From: Magnaporthiopsis rhizophila
Lineage: Eukaryota > Ascomycota > Sordariomycetes > Magnaporthales > Magnaporthaceae
Direction of reading: 5' to 3'
DNA: 64,000 nucleotides
NCBI GenBank assembly: GCA_003049465.1
Contig: PYSS01000089.1
Location: forward strand, 103,195-167,194
This document shows positions 22,941-34,301 of the stretch, one piece after another. Position numbers and translations under genes: made by a program. Each line of letters opens with the position of its first letter. Position 1 is the first letter of the stretch. The notes under the pieces were generated by a model. The model ran no database searches. It saw only the letters and a list, made by a program, of their open reading frames with translations, and was not told the origin of the DNA.

Positions 22941-24350
22941 ATTATTAGATGGATATGCCACTAAAAATATGCGCAGTTCTGGCTAAAGAACCAAACGGAT
23001 CCCTGATCCCAGCGTAATAGGCATTAGCCAAAATAACCCGACAAAAAAGCTGAACCCCAGAAAAAATCCAGCAAATTTATAGCCAAATAATTAATAAATA
23101 CCAGGGGGTTGTTAAAATCTGGAAAAAATTTTATCAGTATTACGGGTTTACGGAAATCCACGCTGAAGTATAAAAAGTAATTAAAAATTGCAAAAGCTGT
23201 GCAAAAAATAAGGCCAGTAGGCATAAACCTTACGGGTTATTTCAGCTTTTATTAGCGTTTAGCAAAGTATGGCAAAAAATTACAATAAATTTTGTGGTTA
23301 AGCTTTTTAAATTAAAAGAATTATTAATAAATATCCAGTATAATAGTATTTTAATAGTGGTAAATAGGCTTATCAAATATGCCCTGTTCTTATTTTATAA
23401 AAAAAGCAGCAATGTTACGAAATTAGCATATATTTTTATCAGAAATGTGATATTGGAATATGGAATACCTAACAAATTGATTATAAATCGAAATAAGCTG
23501 TTTATAAGCAAATTTTGGAGGGTTTTAATGGCAAAATTTGGAGCAAAATATGCATTATTAACAGCCTATTATCCCGAAACGGATGGATAAATGGAACGGA
23601 TAAACCAGATTATAGAGCAATATTTATGTTATTATGTTAATTATAAATAAACTGATTGGATATAATTATTTTTTATGGCCCAGTTTGTTTATAATAGTTT
23701 GGTATACGAAAGTACAGGAATAATTCCGTTTTTTGCGAATTATGGATTTATACTTACGGTGTACAAAAAACCTAAAGCAGGAAAAAATGCTTTAATAACG
23801 GAGATACAGATTATTAAAATAATTAGGCTATATAAATATTTGCAAAAAAAGCTTGAAAAGTTTCGAAAATGCATATTTATCCAGGCAAATAAAAAAAGGC
23901 TCGAGGAACCGACCTTTAAAAAAGGGAATAGCGTTTATTTTTCGCGCTGCAATATTAAAATAAAACGGCCAAATAATAAGCTGGATCACAAAAAATTTGG
24001 ACCGTTCAGGGTTAGAAAAATAATTTTACCAGTTAATTATAAATTTTAGCTATTGCTAACTATAAAAGTTTATTTTGTTTTTTACGTTTTTTTGCTAAAA
24101 CCGGTATTATTTGGGTCGAAAAGCACGAAATTAATGGAAATTGATCCGGACCAAAAGTGGGAAGTCGAGGAAATCCTTAATAATAAAATATATTACCGTA
24201 AGTAATAGTATTTGGTTAAATGGGCAGGATACGGATACGAGTATAATATATGGGAAAAAAAAACGAATTTTGCGAATTGCCAGGAGGCTTTATAGGAATA
24301 TCGGCAAAAGCAATTATAAAAAGGTTAGCAAGTAACAAAAAGGTTTAATT
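22940..24350 (+). pseudogene. Integrase and chromodomain remnant of element B
   Basis: The zinc-binding region is followed by CKSCAKNKASRHKPYGLFQ near 23200, which keeps its CxxC. The catalytic core spans about 23290-23600 (VNRLIKYALFLFYKKSSN, EYGIPNKLIINRNKLFISK, AKYALLTAYYPETDG), and the C-terminal part continues at 23675-24049. The chromodomain at 24130-24330 starts KWEVEEILNNKIYYRK and has YLVKWAG-type text after one TAA. Chromodomains direct integration to heterochromatin, which fits the nested, AT-rich setting. Confidence 0.82.
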
Positions 24351-24392
24351 CGATAGTGCACTGCCGCAATAGCGGAGCACTGTTATATTAAA

Positions 24393-24463
24393 GGTTATAC
24401 TGGGAATTGAACCCAGGACCTTTCAATAAGGATCGAGGCGTGCTATTATTGTGCTATGCGATT
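24393..24463 (-). other. tRNA-like sequence inside element B (71 nt)
   Basis: Minus-strand features in order: an A-box-like TAGCACAATAAT (probably TAGCACAGTGGT before RIP), a weakly pairing anticodon arm, a five-base AGGTC variable loop, and a perfect T arm CTGGGTTCAATTCCCAG that includes the B-box consensus GGTTCAATTCC. The acceptor 3' strand TATAACC equals TGCAACC of the copy in E after G-to-A and C-to-T changes. Length and layout are those of a tRNA without intron. It sits between the chromodomain and the antisense ORF. The isotype cannot be assigned. Confidence 0.65.
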
Positions 24464-24546
24464 TAAGAAAATTGTTAAAAGCCTGTTAACTTATTCGGTT
24501 GAAGAAGGGTGAGCAGGTTGAGGTCCGGATGGACCCCAAGCCCGTT

Positions 24547-25152
24547 TTAATTAAAGGGTAAGAAGGGGAAGTTGGGGAACAGCAGGTTTAAAGGCACGGC
24601 AGGAGTTTGCGCGACCGCTTTTTCGGCTTTTTCCTGCTTGATCCGTTTCAATTTTTTAATGCTGTTAATCCCGTAATAAATCGCATGCATTTTCCTTTTA
24701 AACCACATTTTTTTTTGTTTGCGAAGGCGCTTAATTTGAGCGCTAGCAGCAAATAATTTTTGTTTAACGGTGCGATGCTTTTTTTTGGCAGTTTTTAGCT
24801 TGGCTTTTAGTTTTGCGTGCTGGTTGCCGATGGAACGGAGCTGTTTTGGAATAGGGCCAAAAATGTTATATCGAAACCGCCCCTAACGAATATATTTTAC
24901 GCACCAAGAAAAGTTTCGGGGGGAAATTTTGTATTTGGAACGATCAAAAGTTTTGCAGGGAAAATAGGAAGGTATTTTAATTAAGGAAAAAAAAAGGGAA
25001 GCAAAAAGGTTGTTTTGACGGATAGTTGATGATGCCGGTTTGCGTTTTTGTACCCGATCGGATATTTTGTTAGAAAAGAAGGGGACGGGAGATGATGAGG
25101 AAGGAAAGGTACTTATTATTGACAGAAGGATGGGGCTGCAGATTTTGGCCAA
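24547..25152 (-). pseudogene. Antisense coiled-coil ORF of element B (about 201 codons, one internal stop)
   Basis: This is the best copy of the antisense frame. The N-terminal part has PVPFFSNKISDRVQKRKP. A TAG at 24883-24885 (CAG or TGG before RIP) is the only interruption. After it come NIFGPIPKQLRSIGNQHAK, a long lysine-rich helix (KLKAKLKTAKKKHRTVKQKL), LRKQKKMWFKRKMHAIYYGI, KRIKQEKAEKAVA and a proline-rich end FPNFPFLPFN before TAA. The same frame is present in A, C and E. It may be an accessory gene of the element, or a captured C-terminal piece of a host or transposase gene. Confidence 0.65.
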
Positions 25153-25164
25153 AGGGATTTGGCT

Positions 25165-25181
25165 TAGAAGGGGAGACCTGA
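25165..25181 (+). promoter_or_regulatory. Polypurine tract of element B
   Basis: AGAAGGGGAGACCTGA lies directly before the 3' LTR, the position where plus-strand synthesis is primed. The same motif, changed by transitions, precedes the 3' LTRs of A, C and E. Confidence 0.7.
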
Positions 25182-25673
25182 TATTACGATTATAGCTGGC
25201 AAGGGATAGGAGGGTTAGGGCTAACCCCTAGCGGGATGCTTTTACCCTGCAGTTATAAAGGCCAGGGGCCGAATGATTAAAGCCAAGCTAAAAGAAGGAA
25301 GTTACGTGATCAGGTATTTATTTAAGCACGGGTGATATGTTTGATATGTTCGTTATATAATATAGCAAATATAGCAAATATAGCACAGTGATATATTTGT
25401 TATATAATATGGCAGATATAGCAAATATAGCACAGATATAATAGGGAGGGGTTGCTGGTATATAAGGCGAGGGGTTTTTATTGTGTTAAATAGATTTTTA
25501 ACTGAGGCCTTGGTATTAGTTAACCTAAGTTAGCTCCAAGGCATCCTTTTGGGCAAGCAATCGAAACCTTTGTTATTACCCCAGTTTTTAGCACAAGCGA
25601 CCTTGTGGAGATCTTATTGCTCAGCGCCTCTCCTAGCGTACCCTACCCTAGGAGCAGAGAACCGTTTGTAACA
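25182..25673 (+). repeat. 3' LTR of element B (492 bp)
   Basis: It begins TATTACGATTATAGCTGGC and ends GAACCGTTTGTAACA, followed by the target duplicate AACTT. It matches the 5' LTR throughout with mostly transition differences. The last 100 bp are the best preserved part of the element. Confidence 0.92.
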
Positions 25674-25678
25674 AACTT

Positions 25679-26120
25679 CTCAAAATCGGCAAATACCAGT
25701 TTGGTTTTTTTTTTTAAATTTGTTATGCCCCTTTAGGTAATTGAACCAAATAGGTTCGAATTAATCTTTAACTTTGCTATTTAAGCGCATGGCTATATAA
25801 GCAACTTTTTATTTTTCCCGTTAAAAATAATCTCGATAAAATAAAAAATACCCTTTGTATTCGGTTAGGAACATTTTGATTTTGCTTTTTTTTTTATTAT
25901 ATTTATTAGGCAAAGGGAATTTATAAAATTTAACGGTAATGTGGGGCTCGGTTTGAGCTTTTTTAAATTTTTCGATTTCTGTGATAAATGTTTGCATAAC
26001 TGCCGAAAGATTGTTATATAATTTGCCAGCGATAATAATACCTTTGGGTTTTTTGCCTGCGGTTAATATAATTATTATTACTTATTACCTTCGGTAAATA
26101 CTAAACAGGATTAATCAAAA
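25679..26120 (-). pseudogene. gag remnant of element A, 5' portion, and primer site
   Basis: This is the beginning of A's gag on the far side of the B insertion, ending at the LTR at 26121. The minus strand directly after the LTR reads TTTTGATTAATCCTGTTTAG, a RIP form of the primer-site sequence in C and D. No frame is intact. Confidence 0.6.
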
Positions 26121-26645
26121 TGTTACAAATAATTTTCTGCTTTTAAGGTAGGGTACGTTAGGAAAGGTGTTAAGCAGTATGGTTTCCATAAAATTGCCTT
26201 ATGCTGGGAACTGGAGTAATAATAAAGGTTTCGATTGCTATTTAAAAGGGTGCCTTGGAGCTAATTTAGGTTAATTAATACCGAGGCCTTCGTTAAAGCT
26301 ATTTAATATAATAAAAAATCCTTTTCTTATATATCTTTGATCTTTTTATATTGTGTTTGTGCTATATCTCCGGACCATAAATCAGCTGATTTGTGATTTA
26401 TTGTGAGATCACAAATCACTGCCCTGATCTATAATCTGTTGTGAAATTACAAATTATTGTCCTGATTTATGATTTGTTATAAGATTATAGATTACTGCCT
26501 TAATTAGCTAATCGTTTTGTTACGTAACTTTTACTCCGTTCTGGCCTTAGTTATTCGGCCCCTGGCCTTTATAATTGCGGGATAAAGGCGTCCTGCTGGG
26601 GGTTAGCCCCAGCCCTTCTGCCCCCTGCCAGCTGTGGTCGTAACA
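26121..26645 (-). repeat. 5' LTR of element A (525 bp)
   Basis: It starts TGTTACAAATAATTTTC and ends GCTGTGGTCGTAACA, and is better preserved at its right end than the partner LTR. The same three palindromic units occupy about 26390-26510. Confidence 0.9.
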
Positions 26646-26650
26646 GAAAG

Positions 26651-27596
26651 CTCGCATTTTCTTTTTAGTTTTTTTGGCCTTAAAATTTTCCCAGAATTCC
26701 CAGGTATCGTTTTTTTTTCGATTGAAACCCAGCTATTTAATTTTATATTTTATAACCCTTTTTCTTAATTGCAAGTTCTTAATTTCTTTTATGTTCCAAA
26801 TATTTTCGAGGGGCGGGGCTTTATTTTTAACCTGTTTTAGATTGGGCTATTTATAAAAATCGGATTGGTAGAATTTAATAAGTGATATATGGAAGGTGGG
26901 ATGGATTTTTTATGAGTTTGGAGGGGTCAGCTTAATTATTAAGGGTATTAGGATTTAAATAATACAAAAGGGGCTTAGAAACTTTGCATTAAGCTTTTTT
27001 GCAGGGCGTTAAATTTTAATATTTTTTATATTAAATATTATAAGTTATTCTTTTGTAAATATTAGGGGTATCATTTTTTTTTGTTTGTTTATTGCTTTAT
27101 TTTTTTGCGGGCTTTTTTTTAGGTACAATTTGGCCTTATTATGGATTCCGTGCATTTAATAAGCGTATAATTTGCTCGCCAGATACAGGTAAATCCGTTT
27201 TAGGAGCGGGGGATTATTTGTACCTGGATTAAATCCATAGTTAGCAAAAAAAGGGGATATTAATATATCAGATAATAATATATTATTATAGGCAAATTTT
27301 GCTATAAATAATAGGTTTATTCAATTAAATATTTCGAAATTAACAAAAAAATATAGGTATATTTTTAAAGTTTGGTTAAATTTTTTTATTTATTTATCAG
27401 TTTGGAAATAAAAAGTAATATTTATTTTGGGTTTAATATTAACCAGTTTAAAAAAGTTTTGCTATAAATGTGCTATAAATTTGGAGTTTCGGTTTAAAAT
27501 AATATTTAATAGTATTTTATAAAATTGCTAATATTTTTTGGCAAAAATACAGGTAAGGTTATCCATTTTTTTCCTTTTTTTAAGGGTACAAAATGC
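26651..27596 (-). pseudogene. Integrase C-terminus and chromodomain remnant of element F
   Basis: On the minus strand at about 26690-26840 the text reads ENIWNIKEIKNLQLRKRVI, then KYKIK, a stop, and NRKKNDTWEFWENFKAKK. This matches the chromodomain pattern of YxVKWxG followed by DDTWEPxENF. Integrase sequence is expected at 26850-27596 up to the insertion site of C, but is poorly readable. The position relative to F's RT at 35-36 kb shows that C interrupts pol of F. Confidence 0.6.
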
Positions 27597-27601
27597 GCTA
27601 T

Positions 27602-28068
27602 TATTACAATCACAGGCCTTCTGCTCCTAGGGTAGGGCATTTAGGGGCGGTGTTGAGCAGTACTGGGTTGCAAGATCGCTTTGCACAAGGTTTGGGGGTT
27701 TTGGTAGAATAATTATCTGTTATTGCTTGCCCAAGGGGATGTTTTGGAGCTAATTTAGGTTAACTAATGCCGAAGCTTCAATTAAGGTTTATTTAATACA
27801 GTAAAAAATCTTTTTTTATATATATTTAGATTTTTTTACTATATCCGTGCTATATTTGATATGTTTATAACAAATATATTATTATGTTATATTTGTTATG
27901 TTTATATCAAATATATTACCCGTGCTTAGGTAAGTGCTTAGTTATGTAATTTTTTGTGCCAGCCTGGCTTTAATTATTCGGCTTTTGGCTTTTATAACTG
28001 CGGGGTAAAAGCGTTCCGCTAGGGGTTAGCCCTAGCCCTTTTGTTTTTTGCCTGTTATAATTATAATA
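27602..28068 (-). repeat. 3' LTR of element C (467 bp)
   Basis: It starts TATTACAATCACAGGCC and ends ATAATTATAATA. The centre has copies of TATATTTGTTATGTTTATA and its inverse (27850-27920). It matches 34302-34769 along its whole length. Confidence 0.9.
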
Positions 28069-28149
28069 TTAGGTTTTTTTTAGGCCAAATCCTTTTGGCT
28101 ATACCTGTAGCCCTTTTTTTCTGTTAGTAATAAATGCTTTTTTTTTATT

Positions 28150-28717
28150 AATTTTTATCCCTTTTTTTCTAACAAAATGTTCGGCAGGGTGTAAAAATAT
28201 AAGCCAGTATTTTCGATTATCCGCCAAAATAATTTTTTGGCTTTTATTATTTTATTCCCTTTTATTATGCTTTTTTATTCTAATTGCAAGGCCGATGGTT
28301 TTTTTTATTATGATGCATCCTTATGCAATTATTTGCATTATGACCGGTGCATCCGTTTTGGGCATTTTTATTGTAACGTTTTGGGCCTGTTTTTCGAGCA
28401 CCTTTTTATTTATAGCACCCAGTATGCTTATATAAAAGAGAAGCTAAAAGCTGCAAAAAAGAAGCATTAGTTAATTGATGCAAAAATCGAGCGCTTTTAT
28501 AAGCAAAAAAAAACAGTGGCATAAAAAGTTGACCCGTGCAATTCGTTGCAAAATTAGCAATATTAAGGAATTGGAACGGGTTAAGCGGGAGAAAGCCAAA
28601 AAGGCAGCTGTGCAAACCTTTATTATATTTTCCGATTTGCCAGTTTCCGATTTTCTTTTGTTATTTTTAAGCTGGGCCGATTACGGGATTAATTTTAATC
28701 TGTTGGTTTTATTTTAA
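28150..28717 (+). pseudogene. Antisense coiled-coil ORF of element C, frameshifted
   Basis: The first segment (to 28470) ends YIKEKLKAAKKKH, matching KLKTAKKKH of element B. The reading frame then shifts, and the second segment (28475-28717) carries KKQWHKKLTRAIRCKISNIK, ELERVKREKAKKAA and a tail with FSDLPVSDF. Both segments align in order with the frame in B, so one small indel and RIP stops separate them. Confidence 0.6.
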
Positions 28718-28839
28718 TCAGGTAAATTATTTTGGTATGGGTGTTCCGAGTTAAAATTCGAGTTTTGGCACTGGTATTAATTTTTTACCAAAAGCCTTTT
28801 GCCGGTATTTTTCAAAAGCTTTTGGCACACCTTTTAGGT

Positions 28840-31800
28840 TTATTCCTTTTTTTTATGTGCTTTTTTTTAATTTTGTACCCTGCCTATTTGACCAAATAAT
28901 ATTTGGTTTTGTTAATAATATTTTTGTTCAAAATTTTTTTAATTTTGTACTTTTATTTTGGGTTAATTTTTATTAATTTGTTATTTTTAAATCCTGATAA
29001 TGCTGATTTAAACAAATCGATATAAAAAATCGGGTAATTTTTTATAATTAGTGGCAGTTAAAATTCGTAATTAATATCGGAAATTTTCCTCAGAATTTTA
29101 AATGGTTTTAATTTTTTATAGTTTAATTTGTTATTTAAACATTTTATTTTAATATTGCATTAAAAAAAATAAATATTATTTTTTTTTAAAAGTTGGTTTT
29201 TTTTTTTTTTTATTAGCCTATTTAAATATACAATATTATAATTTTTTTAGCTTTGCCTGGAGGTTTTTATGCAGTTTGGTAAGCTTTTTTACCTATATTT
29301 TTGCTATTAAAATATATGGTTTTGCCCTGGGNAAGCTTTTTTACCTATATTTTTGCTATTAAAATATATGGTTTTGCCCTGGGTTTTTTATATATTATAA
29401 ATATAAATTTGTAATTTGTATAAAACGGCATAATTTTTATACTTTTGTATATTAAACTGTTATATACAAATTGTGCTATAAAAAATAATTATATCCAGTT
29501 ATTTTATTTATAATTAACAAAATAATATAAATATTGCTTTATAGTTTGGTTTGCTTGTTTTATTTGTTTATCTGTTTAAAAATAATATATTATAAAAAAG
29601 GCATGTTTCGCATTTAGGCTGGTTATAAATTGTTTCCAAAATTTGTTATTAAACAGCTTGTTTCGGTCCGTGATTATATGCTTTAGCGTTCCGTATTTTG
29701 CAATTATATTTCGAATAAAGGTATAAATTAATTTTATAATTTTTGCATTTTTTTTAAACAATAAATATATAGGATATTTGGTAAATTGGTCGATTATTAT
29801 TATAATATTATCGTATTGGATATTTATAAAGGGTTTTTTTAATTTGGATAGCCCTGTAACAAAATCTGCTATAACTTTTTGCCAAATTTTGCTAGATGCT
29901 AGCAAAGGCTAAAATAATCCGTAAGGTTTGTATTTATTTATTTTATTTTTTGCGCAATTTTTATAATTTTTAATTATTTTTTGTATTTTGGTGCAGGTTT
30001 TTATAAACCTGTAATATTATTTAAATTTTTTCCAGATTTTTGTGATTTTTGGTATTTGTATGCCAACCGGCTATGGATTTGTTAAATTTTTTCCGAAATT
30101 TATTTTTTCTGGGGTATGGTTTTTATTAGCACCTATTATGCGAAAACCAAAAATTTGTTTAATTTTTGTGCTAAAATTATGTATATTTCTGGCGGTATTT
30201 TATTTTTATAATCCAATTAGCAGTTTAAAGCATTTATTTGGCCGTTTTCCGATCCTTTTTTATATTTAATCCTAAAATTATAATCCTGGAAAAACTGGCT
30301 TTATCGGATTTATTATTTATTTAATATTTGGCAGGTGATAAAATGTGCCAGATTTTTATAATCCGTATAAATTATAATTTAATAATTTGTTTGGTACAAA
30401 TATATTTTCCATTTTTCCAGTGTTCGAATAATAATTATAAATTTTTTGTTATGGATCGAATAATTCAGTTTTAATTTATTAAATTTATATAATAAAAAAA
30501 CATAAGGGTGCAGTTTTTTATTATTATTTTATTGGCCGAGTTAAGCCCCAATTGCAAAATTTAACGCGTTAGTTTTAATTTTAAAAGGTTTGTTTGGGTT
30601 TGGTAAAACTAACACTGGTTTTTATATTACAGCTTTTTTTAGCAGGTTTAAAACTTTTTGTTTTTATATTTTTTAATAAAATTAAGTGTTATTTTTGATA
30701 AAATTTGTAAATAAAAGTGCTATTTTGCTAAAATCCCGGATAAACCGCCGATAAAAATTCAGGAAACCCAAAAAATTTTGTACTTTTTTAATATTAATAA
30801 GTTTTAAAAAATTAAAATATTATTTAAATAAATAAATGCACAAACGTTTAGGTATTTTTATAATATATGGTTAATTATTTGCTGGAATATAGCTGGTATA
30901 TTAATAAGCCCGAAAATTATCACCAGTAATTTGTATATTTTTAGCCGGGTTCGGAAAGCGGTTTTTTATTTATCTCTTTTTTTGATTTTTAACAGGCTAT
31001 ATGCTTTATATAAATTTAAAGCCGTAAACTATTTGGCTTTATCGAGCTTATTTTGTAATTTATCGATAAAAAGCAAAAAATACCGGTTTTTTATTATAAT
31101 TTTGTTTAGCAAACAATAATCGATATATATCCGTTTTTTTCCATTTTTTTTGGGAATAAATAATATCCTATATTCCATAGGGGAATCCAAAAATTAAATA
31201 ACGCCTTGTTCCAGGTTTTTCGCAAATTATTTTCGTAATAATCTTTGCTATTTGGGGTTTAACTGGTACAATTTTTGGTAATTAAATTATACTTTTGGTT
31301 TAAATTTAATTTTATAATCGAACGGTCCGTATTCCGAAAATCCTATTTCCAGTTTTTTTTGGAACAATTTCCAGTACCGATAATATTTTTCGGGAATATT
31401 TTTTAAATATTAATATACCTGTTTATTGGGTTAATTATAACCCTGGTTATTATTTTTTATTGCTTTTATTTTTTGGTTATTAATTTTAATTATGCCTTTT
31501 TTTAGGTTATAATTTTGGTTATTTTTTTTTATAGCCTATCCTTTATTTTTAGGATTTTTTGCTATTAAGGCTAATATTACCTGATAAGTGCAAATCTGTT
31601 AGTATAATTCGCCAGGGTTAATTGCCAAATTTTGCTATTATTATAACAATCCTGTTTAGCTTTTATTTTCCATAATTCGAGGCCTGTGGCTATTAGGCTT
31701 TTTTATTTTCCAATAATAATTTCCTTTATTAAATTTTCTCCAAAACCCAATTTAGTAGGGGATTAAATTTTTTAAACCAGGGAAAACCCAAAATTAGGTT

Positions 31801-32060
31801 TTTTTTTCCTATATTTATAATATCCAGGATAATTTTGCAAATTTTCCCCGAAATTTTAAACCTGAATCGATTTATTTCTGAATCAATTATTTTATTATTA
31901 TAAATAACTGGTTTTTTTTTACGGTTCCAAAACTGTATAGCTATTATTTCCGGCGTATCGGTATATTATATTTTGCTATTATTTCTGGTGCAATATAATT
32001 TTTGTTAAATTTATAATCGACCATTGTTATTAATTATTATCCTTATTATTTAACCATTTT
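28840..32060 (-). pseudogene. pol remnant of element C
   Basis: The integrase core at 29576-29905 reads MLASSKIWQKVIADFVTGLS, IDQFTKYPIYLLFKKN, FIRNIIAKYGTLKHIITDRN and LFNNKFW, with the D of TDRN kept. The chromodomain is near 28,850-29,020. RNase H and RT lie at about 30,290-31,700 by collinearity with A and B, and the protease at about 31,900-32,060. The unresolved base at 29332 with its flanking 51-bp duplicate falls between integrase and chromodomain. Confidence 0.72.
29281..29383. other. Assembly join: perfect 51-bp duplicate on both sides of an N
   Basis: Bases 29281-29331 and 29333-29383 are identical and separated by a single N at 29332, the only ambiguous base in the window. This is the signature of two contig ends that overlap by 51 bp but were joined with a gap base. 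The true sequence very likely has one copy. Confidence 0.85.
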
Positions 32061-32299
32061 CCGGATATAAAATAAATAATTTGTTATAATTTTTGTTAGG
32101 ATTTTTTTAATTTGTTTTTTTTTTCGTCCATACCAAATTTTTATTCCGGTAAAATACCTTAATTTTTTGACTTGTACTGATAGTTTGGGTAAAGCTGTTC
32201 AGTTTGCCAATTTTTGGCTTTTTTTTCGGCGTAGCGTTTATATTTTGGCTTTTTGCAAATATAATGCAATAATAACCCTGCTACACATATTATAAAATA

Positions 32300-34290
32300 A
32301 TAAAATGTTACGGTAAATATTGCTATTTTTTCGATACGGTTTTGTAATATAATTTGCTATTTAAATAACTGTTATTTTTATTTTGGCAAACCTCGGGGAT
32401 TTTTATTATTCCTTATTAGAAACCAGTTGTTTTTTAGCTTTTTGGGCAAATAATTGCTATAGGCGTAATATAAATATTTTGTTCAAAAAATTCCTGTATA
32501 TTTTGGGCTATCCACTGCCAAATTTTTATAATTTTTACTAATTATATAATTTTGCTGGTATAGGAATGGATTATTTTTTTAATACTGTGCTTAGTATATA
32601 TTTTTTTTATAATAAATAATGGTTTGGTTATTTCGGCCCTAATTCAGATGCTTACTGTTATTTTTTATTGCGGGCACCCTGCGGTATAATTTGTAATTTC
32701 CGGATCCTTTCGAATTATTGGGCCATATTTCGAATAATAAATATACCGGCACTTTATGGGTATAGGTATAAATTTTTTAATAGGATACTTTTTTTTTATT
32801 ATTAAGCATAGCGTACGTTTTTTTTTGCTTGTTATTTTTGTATTTTATTTTTTATATTTTCTGGGATTTTTTTTTGCGGATGCTTAAAATCTGTCCAGCT
32901 CGAAACCCTTATTTTCCGGTCCTTTGGTTAAATGCGTTTAACTAAGCGGTTTTTGGTCGAAATTTTTTTCGTTATCCCTGACCGATATGTTCGATATTTC
33001 GTTTTGGGTTGACAGGTTTTTAAATATTGCTAGGGCTTATTAAATAGCGCATTGTTTTTTTTGTAAGGTTTTAGCATTATTATTAATAAGTATATCGGTT
33101 ATTTTTAATATTTTTTAACTTTTTAATTTTTTAAGTTCGAATATTATAAGTACCCCGTTTAACCTGCCGATTTATCGGGTGGCGGCTAATTACTGTTAAG
33201 GGTATTAATCCGATCCATTTTTGTCTAATTTATGCATAAAACACTTATTATCGAAATAATAAATTTAACTAAATAAAATTTTTAAATATAAAACTTTTTC
33301 CTGGTTCGTATATTAGATAATTATTAAATATTTTTGGGGGTAATCCTTTTTGATATACCCTTATTATTTGTATTTAAAATATCCTCCGTTTTTAGCATTT
33401 TGCTATTTAACATATTTTTGTTTTCCGTGCTATTTTTTTTGCTACTAGGGGTATATAACCCTTGCAAATAAATCCATAAATCCTAAATATATTTTATGCA
33501 TAATAAATTATTACTGTTTGGCTTTTTTCTGGTTTGCTTTATTATTTTATTATGCTGGCTGGGGTTACTGAACCTTTTTTTCCAAATATTATTTATATAA
33601 CCTATTGCTAATACGGATAATTTTGGTAATATAATTAACAAAATCCTTGGGCTTTTTTTCCTTGGCTAACTTATTTTTCATATTATTTTTTAATCCTTAA
33701 TAAAACTGAAACATTTTGGTATTTTTTATCCAGTTAAATTTATTAATAAATTGCTGGAATTTGGCAGTATAAATAAATGCTGGGCTTTTTTAGCACAGCT
33801 AAAATAATTTTCTTTCGGTTACCCGTTTTTTGTCCATTTATCCGAACATTTTAGTAATTTTTTTGCCAAATTTTTCAAAATTTGCAAAAATTAGCTTAAT
33901 AAATTTGCTCGATTTATTATTTCCCTTAAAATAATCAGCTTATACAGGTTTAAACCAGTTTTTAACCTTACCGTTAAAATAAATAACAATATAAGCTATT
34001 TTCTAATAATCGTTCTGAAAATTGTCCTGATAAAATTTGAAATAGCTTTTGCATTTCGTAAAAAAAGTTTTAAGTTTGCTTTTTTTCCCGTTATATTTGT
34101 CCGGAGTAAAAAACTTATAAATAAGGATAATTTTGGGTTGCTTTTTAAATTTCTCAAACTTTTCGATAAGGGTTTTTAGGGCTAAAGCAGGATTATTATA
34201 ATTCGTGTTATTAATAATAATAATTTCGATTTTTTTGGCTGCAATTGTTATAATTGTTACTGTTTGTACCTCCGATAAGTACTGAACAGG
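32300..34290 (-). pseudogene. gag remnant of element C
   Basis: The region between protease and 5' LTR is collinear with gag of D and of A. No frame longer than about 60 codons remains. It contains the uninterrupted version of the site (near 33,842-33,880) into which element B inserted in A. Confidence 0.55.
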
Positions 34291-34299
34291 ATCAGTTAA
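34291..34299 (-). promoter_or_regulatory. Candidate primer-binding site of element C
   Basis: The minus strand after the 5' LTR reads TT then TTAACTGAT, then CCTGTTCAG. The nonamer is the exact reverse complement of ATCAGTTAA in the same element's LTR (34460-34468 on the plus strand as TTAACTGAT). Both partners are unmutated here, unlike in A and B. Confidence 0.5.
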
Positions 34300-34301
34300 A
34301 A

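Larger units (their letters stand above)
18245..25673 (+). mobile_element. Element B: nearly complete Ty3/gypsy chromovirus nested in A
   Basis: Plus-strand element of 7429 bp with LTRs at 18245-18737 and 25182-25673 and the target duplication AACTT on both sides (18240-18244 and 25674-25678). It is the youngest insertion of the nest and the least damaged. Order: 5' LTR, primer site, gag, protease, RT, RNase H, integrase, chromodomain, tRNA-like sequence (minus), antisense ORF (minus), polypurine tract GAAGGGGAGACCTGA, 3' LTR. Individual domains can still be read for 60-120 codons between stops. Confidence 0.94.
11868..26645 (-). mobile_element. Element A: Ty3/gypsy chromovirus nested in F and itself split by B
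   Basis: LTRs of exactly 525 bp occur at 11868-12392 and 26121-26645, flanked by the target duplication GAAAG (11863-11867 and 26646-26650). The insertion lies just beyond the chromodomain of F. Order on the minus strand from the right: 5' LTR, primer site, gag (interrupted at 25678/18240 by element B), protease, RT, RNase H, integrase, chromodomain, antisense ORF, polypurine tract, 3' LTR. Without B the length is about 7.34 kb. Stops in every domain and heavy C-to-T/G-to-A change make it inactive. Confidence 0.92.

Noticed and set aside
24393..24463. Functional host tRNA gene
   Set aside because: The D arm and anticodon stem do not pair and the segment is part of a mutated retroelement with a homologue in a second element.
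29281..29383. Tandem duplication in element C
   Set aside because: Perfect identity on both sides of an N in otherwise RIP-scarred DNA points to an unresolved contig overlap.
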